NCBI GenBank assembly: GCA_015060925.1
Contig: SUXM01000009.1
Location: 1 to 64,000, forward strand
Direction: 5' to 3'
DNA from: Parabacteroides distasonis
GTDB lineage: Bacteria; Bacteroidota; Bacteroidia; Bacteroidales; Tannerellaceae
Length of the DNA stretch: 64,000 nucleotides
The translations under genes were made by a program, and so were the position numbers. Shown here in pieces: positions 28,985 through 38,042 of this stretch. Within the stretch, counting starts at the first letter, position 1; each line of letters begins with the position of its first letter. Under the pieces are notes generated by a model. It searched no databases and had not been told where the DNA came from. It saw only the letters and a list, made by a program, of their open reading frames with translations.

Positions 28985-29013
28985 ACTCTCTTTATATTAA
29001 ATAGCAACCGCAT

Positions 29014-30246
29014 TCAGGCTATCTGTAAACGGTTTACGTCTGATTTTTCAAACTTTTCCTTTGCATACTCCAATGTCACTCGAAGTGTTTTTTCTTGAGA
29101 TGACGGCATACTATACATCGCATCCATCATGACTGCTTCCACAATCGAGCGCAAACCACGGGCTCCTAACTTAAATTCCAATGCCTTGTCCACAATGAAC
29201 TCATACACATCCTCATCGAAAGTCAATTGGATATGATCCATCTCAAACAGCTTAACGTACTGCTTAATGATCGAGTTCTTCGGCTCCGTCAAGATATTAC
29301 GAAGCGCATCTCTATCCAAGGGGTTCAAATAGGTCAAGATAGGCAAACGGCCGATGATCTCCGGTATCAACCCAAACGATTTCAAATCGGTTGGTGTGAT
29401 ATACTTCAAGAAATTATTCCGATCCACCTGCGCTGTATTTTCATTTGCGGTATAACCGACTACCCTTGTATTCAAACGTTGGGCAATCTTCTTTTCAATA
29501 CCATCAAAAGCCCCTCCACAAATAAACAAGATATTTTTGGTATCCACTGCTATCATCTTCTGCTCAGGATGTTTACGTCCTCCTTGAGGAGGGACATTCA
29601 CAACCGAACCTTCCAACAATTTCAACAGCCCTTGTTGAACACCCTCACCACTTACATCACGTGTAATAGAAGGATTATCACTCTTACGGGCAATCTTATC
29701 AATCTCATCAATAAAAACAATACCACGTTGAGCCGAATCCACATCATAATCGGCAGCTTGCAACAAGCGTGTCAAAATACTTTCAATATCTTCCCCCACA
29801 TAACCGGCTTCTGTCAACACTGTCGCATCCACAATTGCGAAAGGAACATGAAGAAACTTCGCTATAGTTCTTGCCAACAATGTTTTTCCTGTACCGGTCG
29901 CACCTACCATGATGATATTTGACTTCTCAATCTCTACATCATCAGCAGTGACCTTTTGGATCAAACGTTTATAATGGTTATAAACAGCAACCGACAGATA
30001 ACGCTTCGCATCATCCTGTCCGATGACATACTGATCCAAAAAATTCTTTATCTCTTCCGGCTTAGGCAAATCTTTCTGTTCCAAACCGAAAGAGGTTTTC
30101 TTACCGGGCATTTGTTCTTTCACAATCTCATACGCCTGCTTCGCACATTCATCACATATAGCGCCGGATATACCGTTGATCAACAGGTTCACATCTCGGC
30201 TTCCACGTCCGCAAAACGTACAATTACCACCATTTGACTTGGCCAT
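29014..30246 (-). CDS. clpX: ATP-dependent Clp protease, ATP-binding subunit ClpX
   Basis: ClpX unfolds tagged substrates and feeds them to ClpP. The 410 residues carry the N-terminal zinc-binding domain (CTFC ... CDEC, residues ~9-38), Walker A ([16 protein letters not shown], ~114-129), Walker B ([14 protein letters not shown]), and the sensor/pore regions, including a [20 protein letters not shown] stretch. The ClpP-contacting loop near [10 protein letters not shown] is present. It lies 14 nt after clpP, and recQ follows. Confidence 0.96.
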   Translation of the reverse strand: MAKSNGGNCTFCGRGSRDVNLLINGISGAICDECAKQAYEIVKEQMPGKKTSFGLEQKDLPKPEEIKNFLDQYVIGQDDAKRYLSVAVYNHYKRLIQKVTADDVEIEKSNIIMVGATGTGKTLLARTIAKFLHVPFAIVDATVLTEAGYVGEDIESILTRLLQAADYDVDSAQRGIVFIDEIDKIARKSDNPSITRDVSGEGVQQGLLKLLEGSVVNVPPQGGRKHPEQKMIAVDTKNILFICGGAFDGIEKKIAQRLNTRVVGYTANENTAQVDRNNFLKYITPTDLKSFGLIPEIIGRLPILTYLNPLDRDALRNILTEPKNSIIKQYVKLFEMDHIQLTFDEDVYEFIVDKALEFKLGARGLRSIVEAVMMDAMYSMPSSQEKTLRVTLEYAKEKFEKSDVNRLQIA

Positions 30247-30260
30247 TTCGTCTTATTCCA

Positions 30261-30926
30261 TTATTTATTACGAACCAACACCTTGTCAATCATACCATAT
30301 TCCAAAGCTTCCGAAGCAGTCATCCAATAATCACGGTCACTGTCTCGTTCCACCTCTTCAAACGATCTACCTGAATGGTCGGCAATGATTGTATAAAGTT
30401 CTTTCTTTACTTTCAAAATTTCACGAGCGACAATCTCGATATCGGAAGCCTGTCCCTGCGCACCACCCAACGGCTGATGAATCATCACACGTGAATGAGG
30501 CAAAGCCATACGCTTTCCTTTCGTACCAGCCACCAACAATACTGCGGCAAAAGAGGCAGCCATACCGGTACAGATGGTAGACACGTCACTATTTATAAAT
30601 TGCATGGTATCATATATACCATATCCCGCATATACTGAACCGCCTGGGGAATTGATGTAAATTGAGATATCCTTACCCGGGTCACTGGAATCCAAATATA
30701 ACAACTGCGCCTGAATCACATTGGCAGTATAATCATCCACTTGTGTACCTAAAAAGATGATACGATCCATCATCAACCGAGAGAAAACGTCCATCTGTGC
30801 AACGTTCAATTGGCGTTCTTCAATAATGGTTGGCGAGATATAGCTGCTGGTAATATTCATATAACTATCCAGCGCATTCCCGTTCATACCCAAATGCTTC
30901 GTTGCATACTTTCTGAATTCATTCAT
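30261..30926 (-). CDS. clpP: ATP-dependent Clp protease, proteolytic subunit ClpP
   Basis: ClpP is the tetradecameric serine peptidase that works with ClpX. The 221 residues include the oxyanion strand [20 protein letters not shown], the catalytic serine in [19 protein letters not shown], the catalytic histidine in [20 protein letters not shown], and the distal aspartate region [20 protein letters not shown]. It is the first gene of clpP-clpX-recQ; a TAACTTTG element lies 66 bp upstream. Confidence 0.96.
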   Translation of the reverse strand: MNEFRKYATKHLGMNGNALDSYMNITSSYISPTIIEERQLNVAQMDVFSRLMMDRIIFLGTQVDDYTANVIQAQLLYLDSSDPGKDISIYINSPGGSVYAGYGIYDTMQFINSDVSTICTGMAASFAAVLLVAGTKGKRMALPHSRVMIHQPLGGAQGQASDIEIVAREILKVKKELYTIIADHSGRSFEEVERDSDRDYWMTASEALEYGMIDKVLVRNK

Positions 30927-30963
30927 AATCTATAATCTTATTATCTTTCCGAGTAGCCATAAA

Positions 30964-31068
30964 AAGGGCTTCCTCTCACTTATCGGAATAACAAAGTTAT
31001 AAATAAATTTCTGAAAGAAACAACTTATTTGCCATCCCTTGTTATATTTTTTTTGAGAGGAAGCCCTT
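30964..31068. repeat. 15-bp inverted repeat enclosing the clpP promoter
   Basis: AAGGGCTTCCTCTCA (30964-30978) and TGAGAGGAAGCCCTT (31054-31068) are exact reverse complements 75 bp apart. Between them lies a TAACTTTG promoter element (rc at 30992-30999) with TTG 21 nt upstream. On the minus strand the clpP-proximal arm is followed by TTTTT, so a transcript reading through from tig could form a long-loop terminator that transcripts started at the inner promoter cannot. Confidence 0.7.
30992..31023 (-). promoter_or_regulatory. Candidate clpP promoter
   Basis: TAACTTTG on the minus strand (30992-30999) with TTG (31021-31023) 21 nt away, one or two bases wider than the usual 19-20. Predicted start near 30986, about 60 nt upstream of clpP. 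Confidence 0.55.
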
Positions 31069-31075
31069 AAAAAAG

Positions 31076-31101
31076 AAAAAGGCAACCGAAGTTGCCTTTT
31101 T
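31076..31101 (-). terminator. Terminator of tig
   Basis: AAAAAGGCAAC (31076-31086) pairs perfectly with GTTGCCTTTTT (31091-31101) around the tetraloop TTCG on the minus strand (CGAA on plus). A T-rich tail follows on the minus strand. It lies 10 bp past the tig stop. Confidence 0.9.
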
Positions 31102-31110
31102 ATAAGTGTT

Positions 31111-32466
31111 TTAAGCTTCAAGAAGCTTATTGAATTCGTCTGCTGTAATCTCTTTTACATCCAACTCTACCTGTTCTTTCAACCAAGCGGCCAATTTTTC
31201 TTCAACAGCACGGTCGATTACGTTTTGCAAAGTCTGTTTGTTCTTCAAGATGTCTTTTGCATAGTTAGCCAACACATCATCTGGTACAGAAAGCATACCA
31301 TACTGAGCGAACTGAGCTTTAGCCACACGTTTTGCAAACTCTTCGATATCCGCATCTTCCACCTTCAATCCATTGCTCTTCACCAAGTTTTCTTTGATCA
31401 AGTGGTATTTCAAGTCTTCGATGATCTTCGGATAATCTTCGTCGATCTTTTCTTTGGTGTTCTTTTCGTTAGCAACCAACAACCAACGTTTCAAAAGATC
31501 TTCAGCAAATGCCAATTCACCGGCTTTAGCCACCAATAAATCACGTGCATCGATCAAGAACTTATAGTCACTCTGAGGAGCGAACTGTTCAGCCAATGCT
31601 TCACGAATCTTGTTCTTAAATTCTTCTTCGCTGTTTACAACTCCTTCACCAAATACTTTGTCGAACAATTCTTTGCCCAATTCAGCATTCTTATGACGAG
31701 TCACCTCCTGGATTTCAAAACTGAAGTCACCAGTAATACCAGCAACAGCTTCTTTGTCCACCTTTAAGAAAGAGGCGATTTCAGCTTCAGCACCTTCGTA
31801 AGCCTTGTTCGGGTTGAATACCACGACTGAGTTTTTGTTTGCACCGATGAATTTAGCCTTTTCTGCTTCATCCTTGATGTACATCGGCATCAAAACAGCA
31901 TTTTCAACAACGATACCGCCTTCTTTCGGTGCACCATTTTCCAATTCTGCCACTCTACCCTTTACCAAGTCTTTTTCTTCTACATCATCCACTTGATCAT
32001 AGTTACCGAAGTTCGCCTGATAAGCCTGAACCTGCTTGTTCACCATCTCTTCGTCGATGTTAGCTTGGTAATAAGGCAATTTGTCTGCCTTTGAAAGTTC
32101 GATATGGATTTCCGGAGCCAATGCGACATCAAAACAGAATTCAAATTCTTCTTGTGTATCGAAATTGATCTCTTTCTGTTCTGTTTCATTCGGCAGCGGT
32201 TCGCCTAAGATATTCACATTGTTTTCACGGATATAATTGTATAGACCTTCAGAAACCAACTTGTTGACTTCTTCTACCAATACATGCTTGCCATACATCT
32301 TCTTTACCATACCCATAGGAACCATACCTTTACGGAATCCGGGTACATTTGCTTTCTGACGGAAGCTCTTAAGGCTCTTTTCTACCTTTTCAGCATAGTC
32401 AGCTTTCACGATCTCTAATTTCACAATGCCTTTAGTAGCATCAATGTTGTTAAGTGAAACGTTCAT
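31111..32466 (-). CDS. tig: Trigger factor
   Basis: Trigger factor is the ribosome-bound chaperone that meets nascent chains at L23. The 451 residues include the N-terminal ribosome-binding signature FRQKANVPGFRKGMVPMGMV (~35-54), a central region in the FKBP position (~150-245), and a helical C-terminal chaperone domain. The central region looks weakly FKBP-like by eye (Asn/Ala-rich, EIASFLKVDKEAVAGITGDF), so isomerase activity is uncertain. A single-gene unit with its own promoter and terminator. Confidence 0.93.
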   Translation of the reverse strand: MNVSLNNIDATKGIVKLEIVKADYAEKVEKSLKSFRQKANVPGFRKGMVPMGMVKKMYGKHVLVEEVNKLVSEGLYNYIRENNVNILGEPLPNETEQKEINFDTQEEFEFCFDVALAPEIHIELSKADKLPYYQANIDEEMVNKQVQAYQANFGNYDQVDDVEEKDLVKGRVAELENGAPKEGGIVVENAVLMPMYIKDEAEKAKFIGANKNSVVVFNPNKAYEGAEAEIASFLKVDKEAVAGITGDFSFEIQEVTRHKNAELGKELFDKVFGEGVVNSEEEFKNKIREALAEQFAPQSDYKFLIDARDLLVAKAGELAFAEDLLKRWLLVANEKNTKEKIDEDYPKIIEDLKYHLIKENLVKSNGLKVEDADIEEFAKRVAKAQFAQYGMLSVPDDVLANYAKDILKNKQTLQNVIDRAVEEKLAAWLKEQVELDVKEITADEFNKLLEA

Positions 32467-32518
32467 TCTGATTGATTTATTTAATTAATTACTTTGTTTC
32501 TATTCAAATTTTAGGGTG

Positions 32519-32549
32519 CAAAATTAGGTTTATTCTTTTAATATCGCAA
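32519..32549 (-). promoter_or_regulatory. tig promoter
   Basis: TTG (32547-32549), a 20-nt spacer and TAATTTTG (32519-32526) on the minus strand, matching TTG-N20-TAnnTTTG. It lies ~53 bp upstream of the tig start. Confidence 0.8.
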
Positions 32550-32611
32550 ATTGTTTACTTAATTTGTTATAAACGAGCAGGCTTAAATAGGGCTTATTGC
32601 TTTTCAATCGC

Positions 32612-32619
32612 TATCTTTG
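32612..32619 (+). promoter_or_regulatory. Candidate -7 element for the CPBP gene
   Basis: TATCTTTG fits TAnnTTTG, but no TTG lies at the expected upstream distance. It overlaps the 5' part of the longest reading frame, which supports the later ATG at 32642 as the real start. Confidence 0.45.
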
Positions 32620-32641
32620 GGCTGTCATTACAAGAAAAAAC

Positions 32642-33544
32642 ATGTTTTTAAAAGGTATTTATGCCGGCAAGTCGGCACTGTTTCAGTTATATATCCTATT
32701 GCTGTTCGTTTTGGGCGGCTTAGTATTGGCAACCCTCATCGGTACGCTCCCTATGCTTCTATGGCAGAGTACGACAGGGGCTAACGCGGGGTTTGCATAC
32801 AATCCGAATGCGATGCGCATCCTTCAATTCATCTCTGCCGTCGGGACTTTCCTCCTTCCGGCATCGGCTTGCGCCTGGCTGTACAGCAACCAGCCGAAGA
32901 GCTATTTATCTATAGGCTCATTCCCAACACTTGAGGTGCTTTCCTTAACCTTTCTAAGTGTGCTCCTGATTAATCCGACTATCAGTTTGACCGGTTTACT
33001 CAACCAACAGATGGAACTTCCTGCCTTTATGGAGGGGATAGAGCACTGGATGCGTGCACAAGAGGATGAAGCCGAAAGGGTTACGCTCCTCTTATTATCA
33101 GAAAAAGGGATAGGAGCACTATTTGCCAACCTTTTTGTAGTAGCATTAACGGCTGGGATTACGGAAGAGCTCTTTTTCAGAGGTGCTTTACAACGCATAT
33201 TAGGGAGATGGAGCAGCAATCCCCATCTTGTTATTTGGATAACCGCCTGCATCTTCAGTGCCTTCCACATACAATTCTACGGCTTCTTGCCCCGTATGCT
33301 TTTAGGAGCCTATTTCGGATACCTGCTCTATTGGAGCCATAACATCTGGATCCCGGTGTTTGCCCATTTCACCAACAACGCACTTGCCGTCATCTGTATG
33401 TCTGACGAACAACTCAAACAAAATGAGTTTGTAACCGGAGAGATTACTCCCCCCAACCTATTGCCCTACATCCTTATGGCGGTCATCGGTTTGGCACTGT
33501 TCTATTTCTGCGGAAAGAGGCTCAAGGAGCTGACAAACGGCTAA
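32642..33544 (+). CDS. CPBP-family intramembrane metalloprotease
   Basis: CPBP (Abi/CAAX-type) proteases are multi-pass membrane enzymes; most bacterial members have no known substrate. The 300 residues have about eight hydrophobic segments. Conserved motifs are [12 protein letters not shown] (paired Glu, Arg), [20 protein letters not shown] (motif 2 His) and [11 protein letters not shown] (motif 3 His/Asn). Start at 32642 ([14 protein letters not shown]) follows a -7 box. Local GC looks higher than in the flanks. Its stop overlaps the convergent lptB stop by about four bases. Confidence 0.85.
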   Translation: MFLKGIYAGKSALFQLYILLLFVLGGLVLATLIGTLPMLLWQSTTGANAGFAYNPNAMRILQFISAVGTFLLPASACAWLYSNQPKSYLSIGSFPTLEVLSLTFLSVLLINPTISLTGLLNQQMELPAFMEGIEHWMRAQEDEAERVTLLLLSEKGIGALFANLFVVALTAGITEELFFRGALQRILGRWSSNPHLVIWITACIFSAFHIQFYGFLPRMLLGAYFGYLLYWSHNIWIPVFAHFTNNALAVICMSDEQLKQNEFVTGEITPPNLLPYILMAVIGLALFYFCGKRLKELTNG

Positions 33545-34293
33545 AGATTTCTTCTTCTTAATACGAAATCTTTACCCAAATACTTTTCTCGCACAATCTC
33601 GTTTTCCGCCAATTGTTCGGCTGTTCCTTGGAAAAGCACCTTTCCTTCAAACAGAAGATAGGCACGATCGCAGATGCTCAAGGTCTCATACACATTATGG
33701 TCAGTAATCAAGATACCGATATTCTTGTGCTTCAAACGTGCCACCACCGTCTGGATATCCCGTACCGCAATCGGGTCTACCCCGGCAAACGGTTCATCCA
33801 ACATGATAAACTTAGGGTCGATAGCCAAGCAACGGGCAATCTCCGTACGGCGCCGTTCTCCTCCGGACAACTGGTCACCCAGGTTCTTTCGCACTTTATG
33901 CAAATCGAACTCATCAATCAAGCTTTCCAACTTCTCATGTTGGTATTCCGGAGTCGTGTCGGTCATCTCCAAGACTGAACGGATATTATCCTCCACCGTC
34001 ATCTTACGAAAGACTGAAGCCTCTTGTGCCAAATAGCCGATACCGCTCCGGGCACGTTTATAGACGGGGAAATCGGTAATATCCATGTCATTCAGATAGA
34101 TTTTCCCTGCATTCGGGATCACCAACCCCACTGTCATATAGAAAGTAGTCGTCTTACCGGCACCATTCGGTCCCAATAGTCCGACAATCTCTCCCTGTTT
34201 CACATCGATGGAGACATGGTTCACCACCGTACGCATCTTATATTTCTTCACCAAGTCCTCCGTCCGGAGCACCATCCGTTGTTCTTCAGCCAT
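33541..34293 (-). CDS. lptB: LPS export ABC transporter ATP-binding protein LptB
   Basis: LptB powers extraction of LPS from the inner membrane with LptFG. The 250 residues show Walker A ([17 protein letters not shown], ~38-54), the Q-loop region ([20 protein letters not shown]), the [16 protein letters not shown] signature, Walker B ([16 protein letters not shown]) and the H-loop (LITDHNV), with the LptB-typical wording around each. No LptF/G gene is adjacent. The OstA-like gene at 21227-22822 may serve the same pathway. Confidence 0.93.
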   Translation of the reverse strand: MAEEQRMVLRTEDLVKKYKMRTVVNHVSIDVKQGEIVGLLGPNGAGKTTTFYMTVGLVIPNAGKIYLNDMDITDFPVYKRARSGIGYLAQEASVFRKMTVEDNIRSVLEMTDTTPEYQHEKLESLIDEFDLHKVRKNLGDQLSGGERRRTEIARCLAIDPKFIMLDEPFAGVDPIAVRDIQTVVARLKHKNIGILITDHNVYETLSICDRAYLLFEGKVLFQGTAEQLAENEIVREKYLGKDFVLRRRNL

Positions 34294-34335
34294 ATCTGTA
34301 ATATCTATAAAGAAAGTATCAGAAATACTTGGTCA

Positions 34336-34366
34336 CAAAAATAGGAGTTCTACCGATTTCCCGCAA
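34336..34366 (-). promoter_or_regulatory. lptB promoter
   Basis: TTG (34364-34366), 20-nt spacer and TATTTTTG (34336-34343) on the minus strand, a consensus TTG-N20-TAnnTTTG, about 43 bp upstream of the lptB start. Confidence 0.8.
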
Positions 34367-34396
34367 ATTTACAGGATATAAAGATGGTATAAACAG

Positions 34397-34431
34397 AAAA
34401 AAGGGTTCCGGAGAGACCCGAAACCCTTTTC
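34397..34431 (-). terminator. Terminator of the large secreted protein gene
   Basis: AAAAGGGTT (34399-34407) pairs with AACCCTTTT (34422-34430); CGG/CCG extends the stem after a mismatch. On the minus strand it ends TTTTTTC. It lies ~28 bp past the stop at 34459. Confidence 0.85.
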
Positions 34432-34458
34432 ATATTGAAGTGAGAATTATTTCAATTC

Positions 34459-37275
34459 TTATTTCACGATAGCCTTAACAGCAGCTTCACCTTCAACCTT
34501 AACAACTACTACACCTGCAGGAGCAGCGATTGTTGCGTTGTCAGAAGCGATGATTGTGTTAGCTACAGTCTGACCTAAGATGTTAGCGATAACCACCTTC
34601 TTACCAGCAGCACCAGCGATTGTTACGTTACCGTTACCAGCGATTACTGTTACACCTTCTGCAGCGATTTCTTCGTTTGCTGTCGGAGTGCGACCTTCTT
34701 CTTCGTTCATGTTGAATACGTCAGCTTCAGCTTCTTCATCTGTAAGAACTACATTACCGTTGATCCATTTAATGTAACCACAATGAGATTCGATTACGAA
34801 CGAACCTGCTTCTTCGTCAACATAACGGAATGCGAATGTTGCAGGATTCATAGCACCTTTACCTAAGAAGTAACGTTTTACTTTCTTTTCATCTTCATGT
34901 GTAATGATCAAAGAGTCATTTTTGTGGATAGCCGGAACGAAACCTAACTTATACATACCATCATATTTATATGGATTAGCTTGAGCATGTTTAGAAGGAT
35001 TAGCTTTAGCCCATGCAGCAGCAGAATCAGCTAAGCATACTAAGTAACGACCTTCTACCCAACCCTTAGTTTCAGAAGCGTGTTCACAAGTTGCATCTAC
35101 ACCATGGATCGGACAATATTTACCATCAGGAACGATTGTAGCATCTACAGCCAACATATACAACGGTTTGTAAGTAGTAACAGGAGCATATGCTACATCA
35201 GCCAACATAGCCGGAGCAATTTCAAACTGATTTTCGTTCTTCAAGCCTAAGAATGCGCCATCTTCGTAAAGCAATTGAGATGCATTTTCATCACGATAGA
35301 TAGAAACTGTATCGATTGCATTTACTAAACGACGATATTTTGGAGCTTCTGTTGCTTCTACAACGAACAAGTCATTTTCTGTTCTTTCATACAAACCTGT
35401 ATTAGATAAGATACCATTTGCAGCATCACCAGCATACATTTTCAAATCATTTGAACCTAATCTCTGATAGCTTGTATAATTTCCAGAAACCCAACTTGCT
35501 GTTAATTTACGTAAATTCAATTTTTCACCATCTTCACGCAAAGCGAATTTCTGAGCAGTCTTTGTATAGTTACCGTCCTTATCTTTTTCAATCCATGCTT
35601 GATATTTTCTTGCATTGTCATTATAAACCAATGGTTCACCATACTGGTTAACAAATGAATAAGAAACAATCTTCAATGTATCTTTACAATCTGTTTTATA
35701 TTCACCTTTAGCATTATAATAACCAAGTGTACTAATTACATAGATAGAATCTGTAGTATATGATTTCAATATATTATTCACATATTTCTTAGCACGAGGA
35801 GCACTGTATTCAGTAGCAGTGAAAACAGATGCATTTTCTCTTTCGATATCCAAACCAATTGTATGATTGTTTGTACCGGCGTGATTTTCTGTCATCCATG
35901 CTGTAGAACCAAATACTGAAGAAGAGAAACCAATGTTAAACTTAGAAGTTTCTGTTACATTCAATGTCTTATAACCATCAGAGGCTGCATGTTCTGCAAC
36001 AGGAGCAATTTCATAAAGAGCAATTCCTTGAGCATATACATTTGTTTTGTCAGTTACATACAAGTTATAAGCGTCAATTTTTTCTACAGCTTCTATATTT
36101 TCACGATTAGTAAATACGTACTGACCATTATAAGTCAAAGCCCACTGACCTTCCAACACGTTAGAATAATCAGCAACCCAATCTGCATTACCCTCTTCAT
36201 CAATACCTAAATAACTTACAACATTACCTTCTATTTTTTTTACAGTATAGAATTTACCTTTTACCAAAAGATCTTTCGGAGCTACAACTTGACCACTACC
36301 TAAAGTAATTTTGATCGATTTCAAAGCAGTACCTTGAGAAGCGACTAATGTAGGAACAGCACTAAAATCATAACGTCCCAACTTTACATCATTGACAAAC
36401 AAATTTGAAAGTTCTGTCAAACCTTCTTTATTTGCTTTATAAGAATTAATAGCAGCTTCTGCAGAGAATTCAGCTTTATAATTGCCGTGGTTGTTAATAT
36501 CACGTTTCAAAGTCGTAGAATCGACAACAGATAAACCATAAATAACTTGAGACTGTGAAGATCCTTGACCATCATATTTAGTAGCCACGATATACTGACC
36601 AGCAGCATTTTTCAAATAATATCGGATTACACCATCTTTTGCAACCTGGAAATTTATACCATCATACACCATCGGAGTTAAATGGCCTGCAAATGGATTG
36701 TCATTCAAAGCAACAGTATATTTACCTGTGCTTGCATCCTGGCCTTTGATAGTTACAGAAAAACCATCTTTTTCATAATAATTCAATTCACCTACAGTTA
36801 AAGTTTGAGGTTCTGCTTCTACCAAATCATATTGCCAAGAAGTAGATGATGTTGCTGTCAAATCACCAGCAAAACCTACAGTAGTAGAAAATGCTAAATA
36901 CTGAGCAGAGGTAGATTCTATAAATGTATTATAAGTAGTAGTACCACCATCTGCGGCAACCTTTACTTCTAAAGGCTTACCATTCTGATTTTGTAATTTA
37001 TAACCTACCACATTTTTAGATGCATCAAGAACTGCAACTACCTGCCATACGTCAGCTGCATCCTTTTCCATTTCATAAAGATTAGTATTACCCAATGTCA
37101 ACATACCGTTAGCAGTAGTTGCTGCACCAGTAGCATTCACATACACATAATACCAATTTCCATTATTAGTCTTATCCTTGCTTAAATTCAAATCTGTAAA
37201 AGATTCTGCATTTGCATTGAACAGACCGCCGGCTAACAGGAAGCTAGCCAAAAGTGTAGAAAACTTTTTGTTCAT
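34459..37275 (-). CDS. Large secreted protein with DUF6383 / T9SS-like C-terminal domain
   Basis: The 938 residues start with a signal peptide (MNKKFSTLLASFLLAGGLFN..ANA, cut near residue 23). The long middle is rich in Asn, Thr, Tyr and Lys and looks like an extracellular beta-rich protein with no motif I recognise. The last ~75 residues (EGVTVIAGNGNVTIAGAAGK, VVIANILGQTVANTI, APAGVVVVKVEGEAAVKAIV then a final Lys) have the pattern of type IX sorting domains and of the Parabacteroides DUF6383 domain as I recall it. It has its own promoter, a ~120-nt leader and a terminator. A surface-layer or exported role is inferred, not shown. Confidence 0.8.
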   Translation of the reverse strand: MNKKFSTLLASFLLAGGLFNANAESFTDLNLSKDKTNNGNWYYVYVNATGAATTANGMLTLGNTNLYEMEKDAADVWQVVAVLDASKNVVGYKLQNQNGKPLEVKVAADGGTTTYNTFIESTSAQYLAFSTTVGFAGDLTATSSTSWQYDLVEAEPQTLTVGELNYYEKDGFSVTIKGQDASTGKYTVALNDNPFAGHLTPMVYDGINFQVAKDGVIRYYLKNAAGQYIVATKYDGQGSSQSQVIYGLSVVDSTTLKRDINNHGNYKAEFSAEAAINSYKANKEGLTELSNLFVNDVKLGRYDFSAVPTLVASQGTALKSIKITLGSGQVVAPKDLLVKGKFYTVKKIEGNVVSYLGIDEEGNADWVADYSNVLEGQWALTYNGQYVFTNRENIEAVEKIDAYNLYVTDKTNVYAQGIALYEIAPVAEHAASDGYKTLNVTETSKFNIGFSSSVFGSTAWMTENHAGTNNHTIGLDIERENASVFTATEYSAPRAKKYVNNILKSYTTDSIYVISTLGYYNAKGEYKTDCKDTLKIVSYSFVNQYGEPLVYNDNARKYQAWIEKDKDGNYTKTAQKFALREDGEKLNLRKLTASWVSGNYTSYQRLGSNDLKMYAGDAANGILSNTGLYERTENDLFVVEATEAPKYRRLVNAIDTVSIYRDENASQLLYEDGAFLGLKNENQFEIAPAMLADVAYAPVTTYKPLYMLAVDATIVPDGKYCPIHGVDATCEHASETKGWVEGRYLVCLADSAAAWAKANPSKHAQANPYKYDGMYKLGFVPAIHKNDSLIITHEDEKKVKRYFLGKGAMNPATFAFRYVDEEAGSFVIESHCGYIKWINGNVVLTDEEAEADVFNMNEEEGRTPTANEEIAAEGVTVIAGNGNVTIAGAAGKKVVIANILGQTVANTIIASDNATIAAPAGVVVVKVEGEAAVKAIVK

Positions 37276-37397
37276 AATTCTAAATGTTTAATTAATAAAA
37301 GTATATTTAATTCAGTTCTATATATTCGCTCAATCTCTTTCCAGAGCTCTTTCGTTCTATCCTATCCGGAACTAATCGCTTTTCCGGCACTATTTCA

Positions 37398-37522
37398 ACT
37401 GCAAAAATACATATAGTTTTTATTCCGACAATTATTTTTCATGATAAATTTTCTTTTCCCTAACGATTCTTATCAATTGGGCGACTTAGCCGTACGAAAA
37501 CCCCTCCTTTTAAGTACAAAGC
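37398..37522 (-). repeat. 125-bp promoter module, copy B
   Basis: Reverse complement of the module at 105-229, same length, with a 45-nt core (37398-37442) differing at one position and further shared blocks out to GTACAAAGC at 37514-37522. It drives the large secreted protein gene, about 120 nt upstream of its start. Confidence 0.8.
37402..37431 (-). promoter_or_regulatory. Promoter of the large secreted protein gene
   Basis: TTG (37429-37431), a 19-nt spacer and TATTTTTG (37402-37409) on the minus strand, an exact match to the Bacteroidetes consensus and nearly identical to the one at 196-225. Confidence 0.85.
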
Positions 37523-37768
37523 ACTCTATCAACATAATTCCCTTATATAATAATGTATATACATTAATATAAAGTCTGATTCACAACGGGTATATTTCAC
37601 GACTAAAGATAGAAATGAAAAAAAATTGATAAAATTATTGGATGGAAAGCATGAATATTAAAAGGTTGTTCGTATATTTATTGCATGAAACGAAATAGGG
37701 TCTTAAACGGCCTACTTAAAAAGTGAATATTAAATTTAAAAGAAGTATAAACATTAAATTCAAACATT

Positions 37769-37966
37769 ATGGGATTAATTCACAACAATGAACTTCATTT
37801 GATCAATCCGGCAGAGATCCGTAGCGCAACTCGTAAATTAGTTGAGTCTTTAAATTTAACAGCAGGTTCTACAGAAGGCTTTGATATTTATAAAGTTGTA
37901 GAAGTGTACTTCACTGATTTGGACAAGCGCAAAGAAATGAATGAAATGCTTGGAATTGAAGACTAA
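37769..37966 (+). CDS. Small conserved-looking protein, unknown function
   Basis: The 65 residues (MGLIHNNELHLINPAEIRSA ... VEVYFTDLDKRKEMNEMLGI then ED) are acidic, soluble and have no signal or membrane segment. I do not recognise a family. Support for it being real: an ATG in a region otherwise free of overlapping frames, a sensible composition, and a strong terminator directly after the stop. It converges on rpsA. Confidence 0.7.
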   Translation: MGLIHNNELHLINPAEIRSATRKLVESLNLTAGSTEGFDIYKVVEVYFTDLDKRKEMNEMLGIED

Positions 37967-37983
37967 TCAACAAATGAGAGAAT

Positions 37984-38021
37984 AAAAAAAGGAGATAACC
38001 AAATGGCTATCTCCTTTTTTT
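37984..38021. terminator. Bidirectional terminator between the small gene and rpsA
   Basis: A7-GGAGATA (37984-37997) pairs perfectly with TATCTCC-T7 (38008-38021). A-runs and T-runs on both sides allow use by both convergent genes. Confidence 0.92.
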
Positions 38022-38042
38022 ATGAAGAGACCGGTAAGTCAA

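Larger units (their letters stand above)
37276..37768. other. Divergent intergenic region
   Basis: This 493-bp gap contains the leader and promoter module of the secreted protein gene (37276-37522), a 16-bp perfect palindrome TAATGTATATACATTA (37551-37566), and AT-rich sequence up to the small gene at 37769. I found no convincing promoter for that small gene and no other gene. Confidence 0.6.

Noticed and set aside
30930-31121. 63-codon minus-strand frame between tig and clpP
   Set aside because: It spans the tig terminator, the inverted repeat and the clpP promoter, and its product has no recognisable features.
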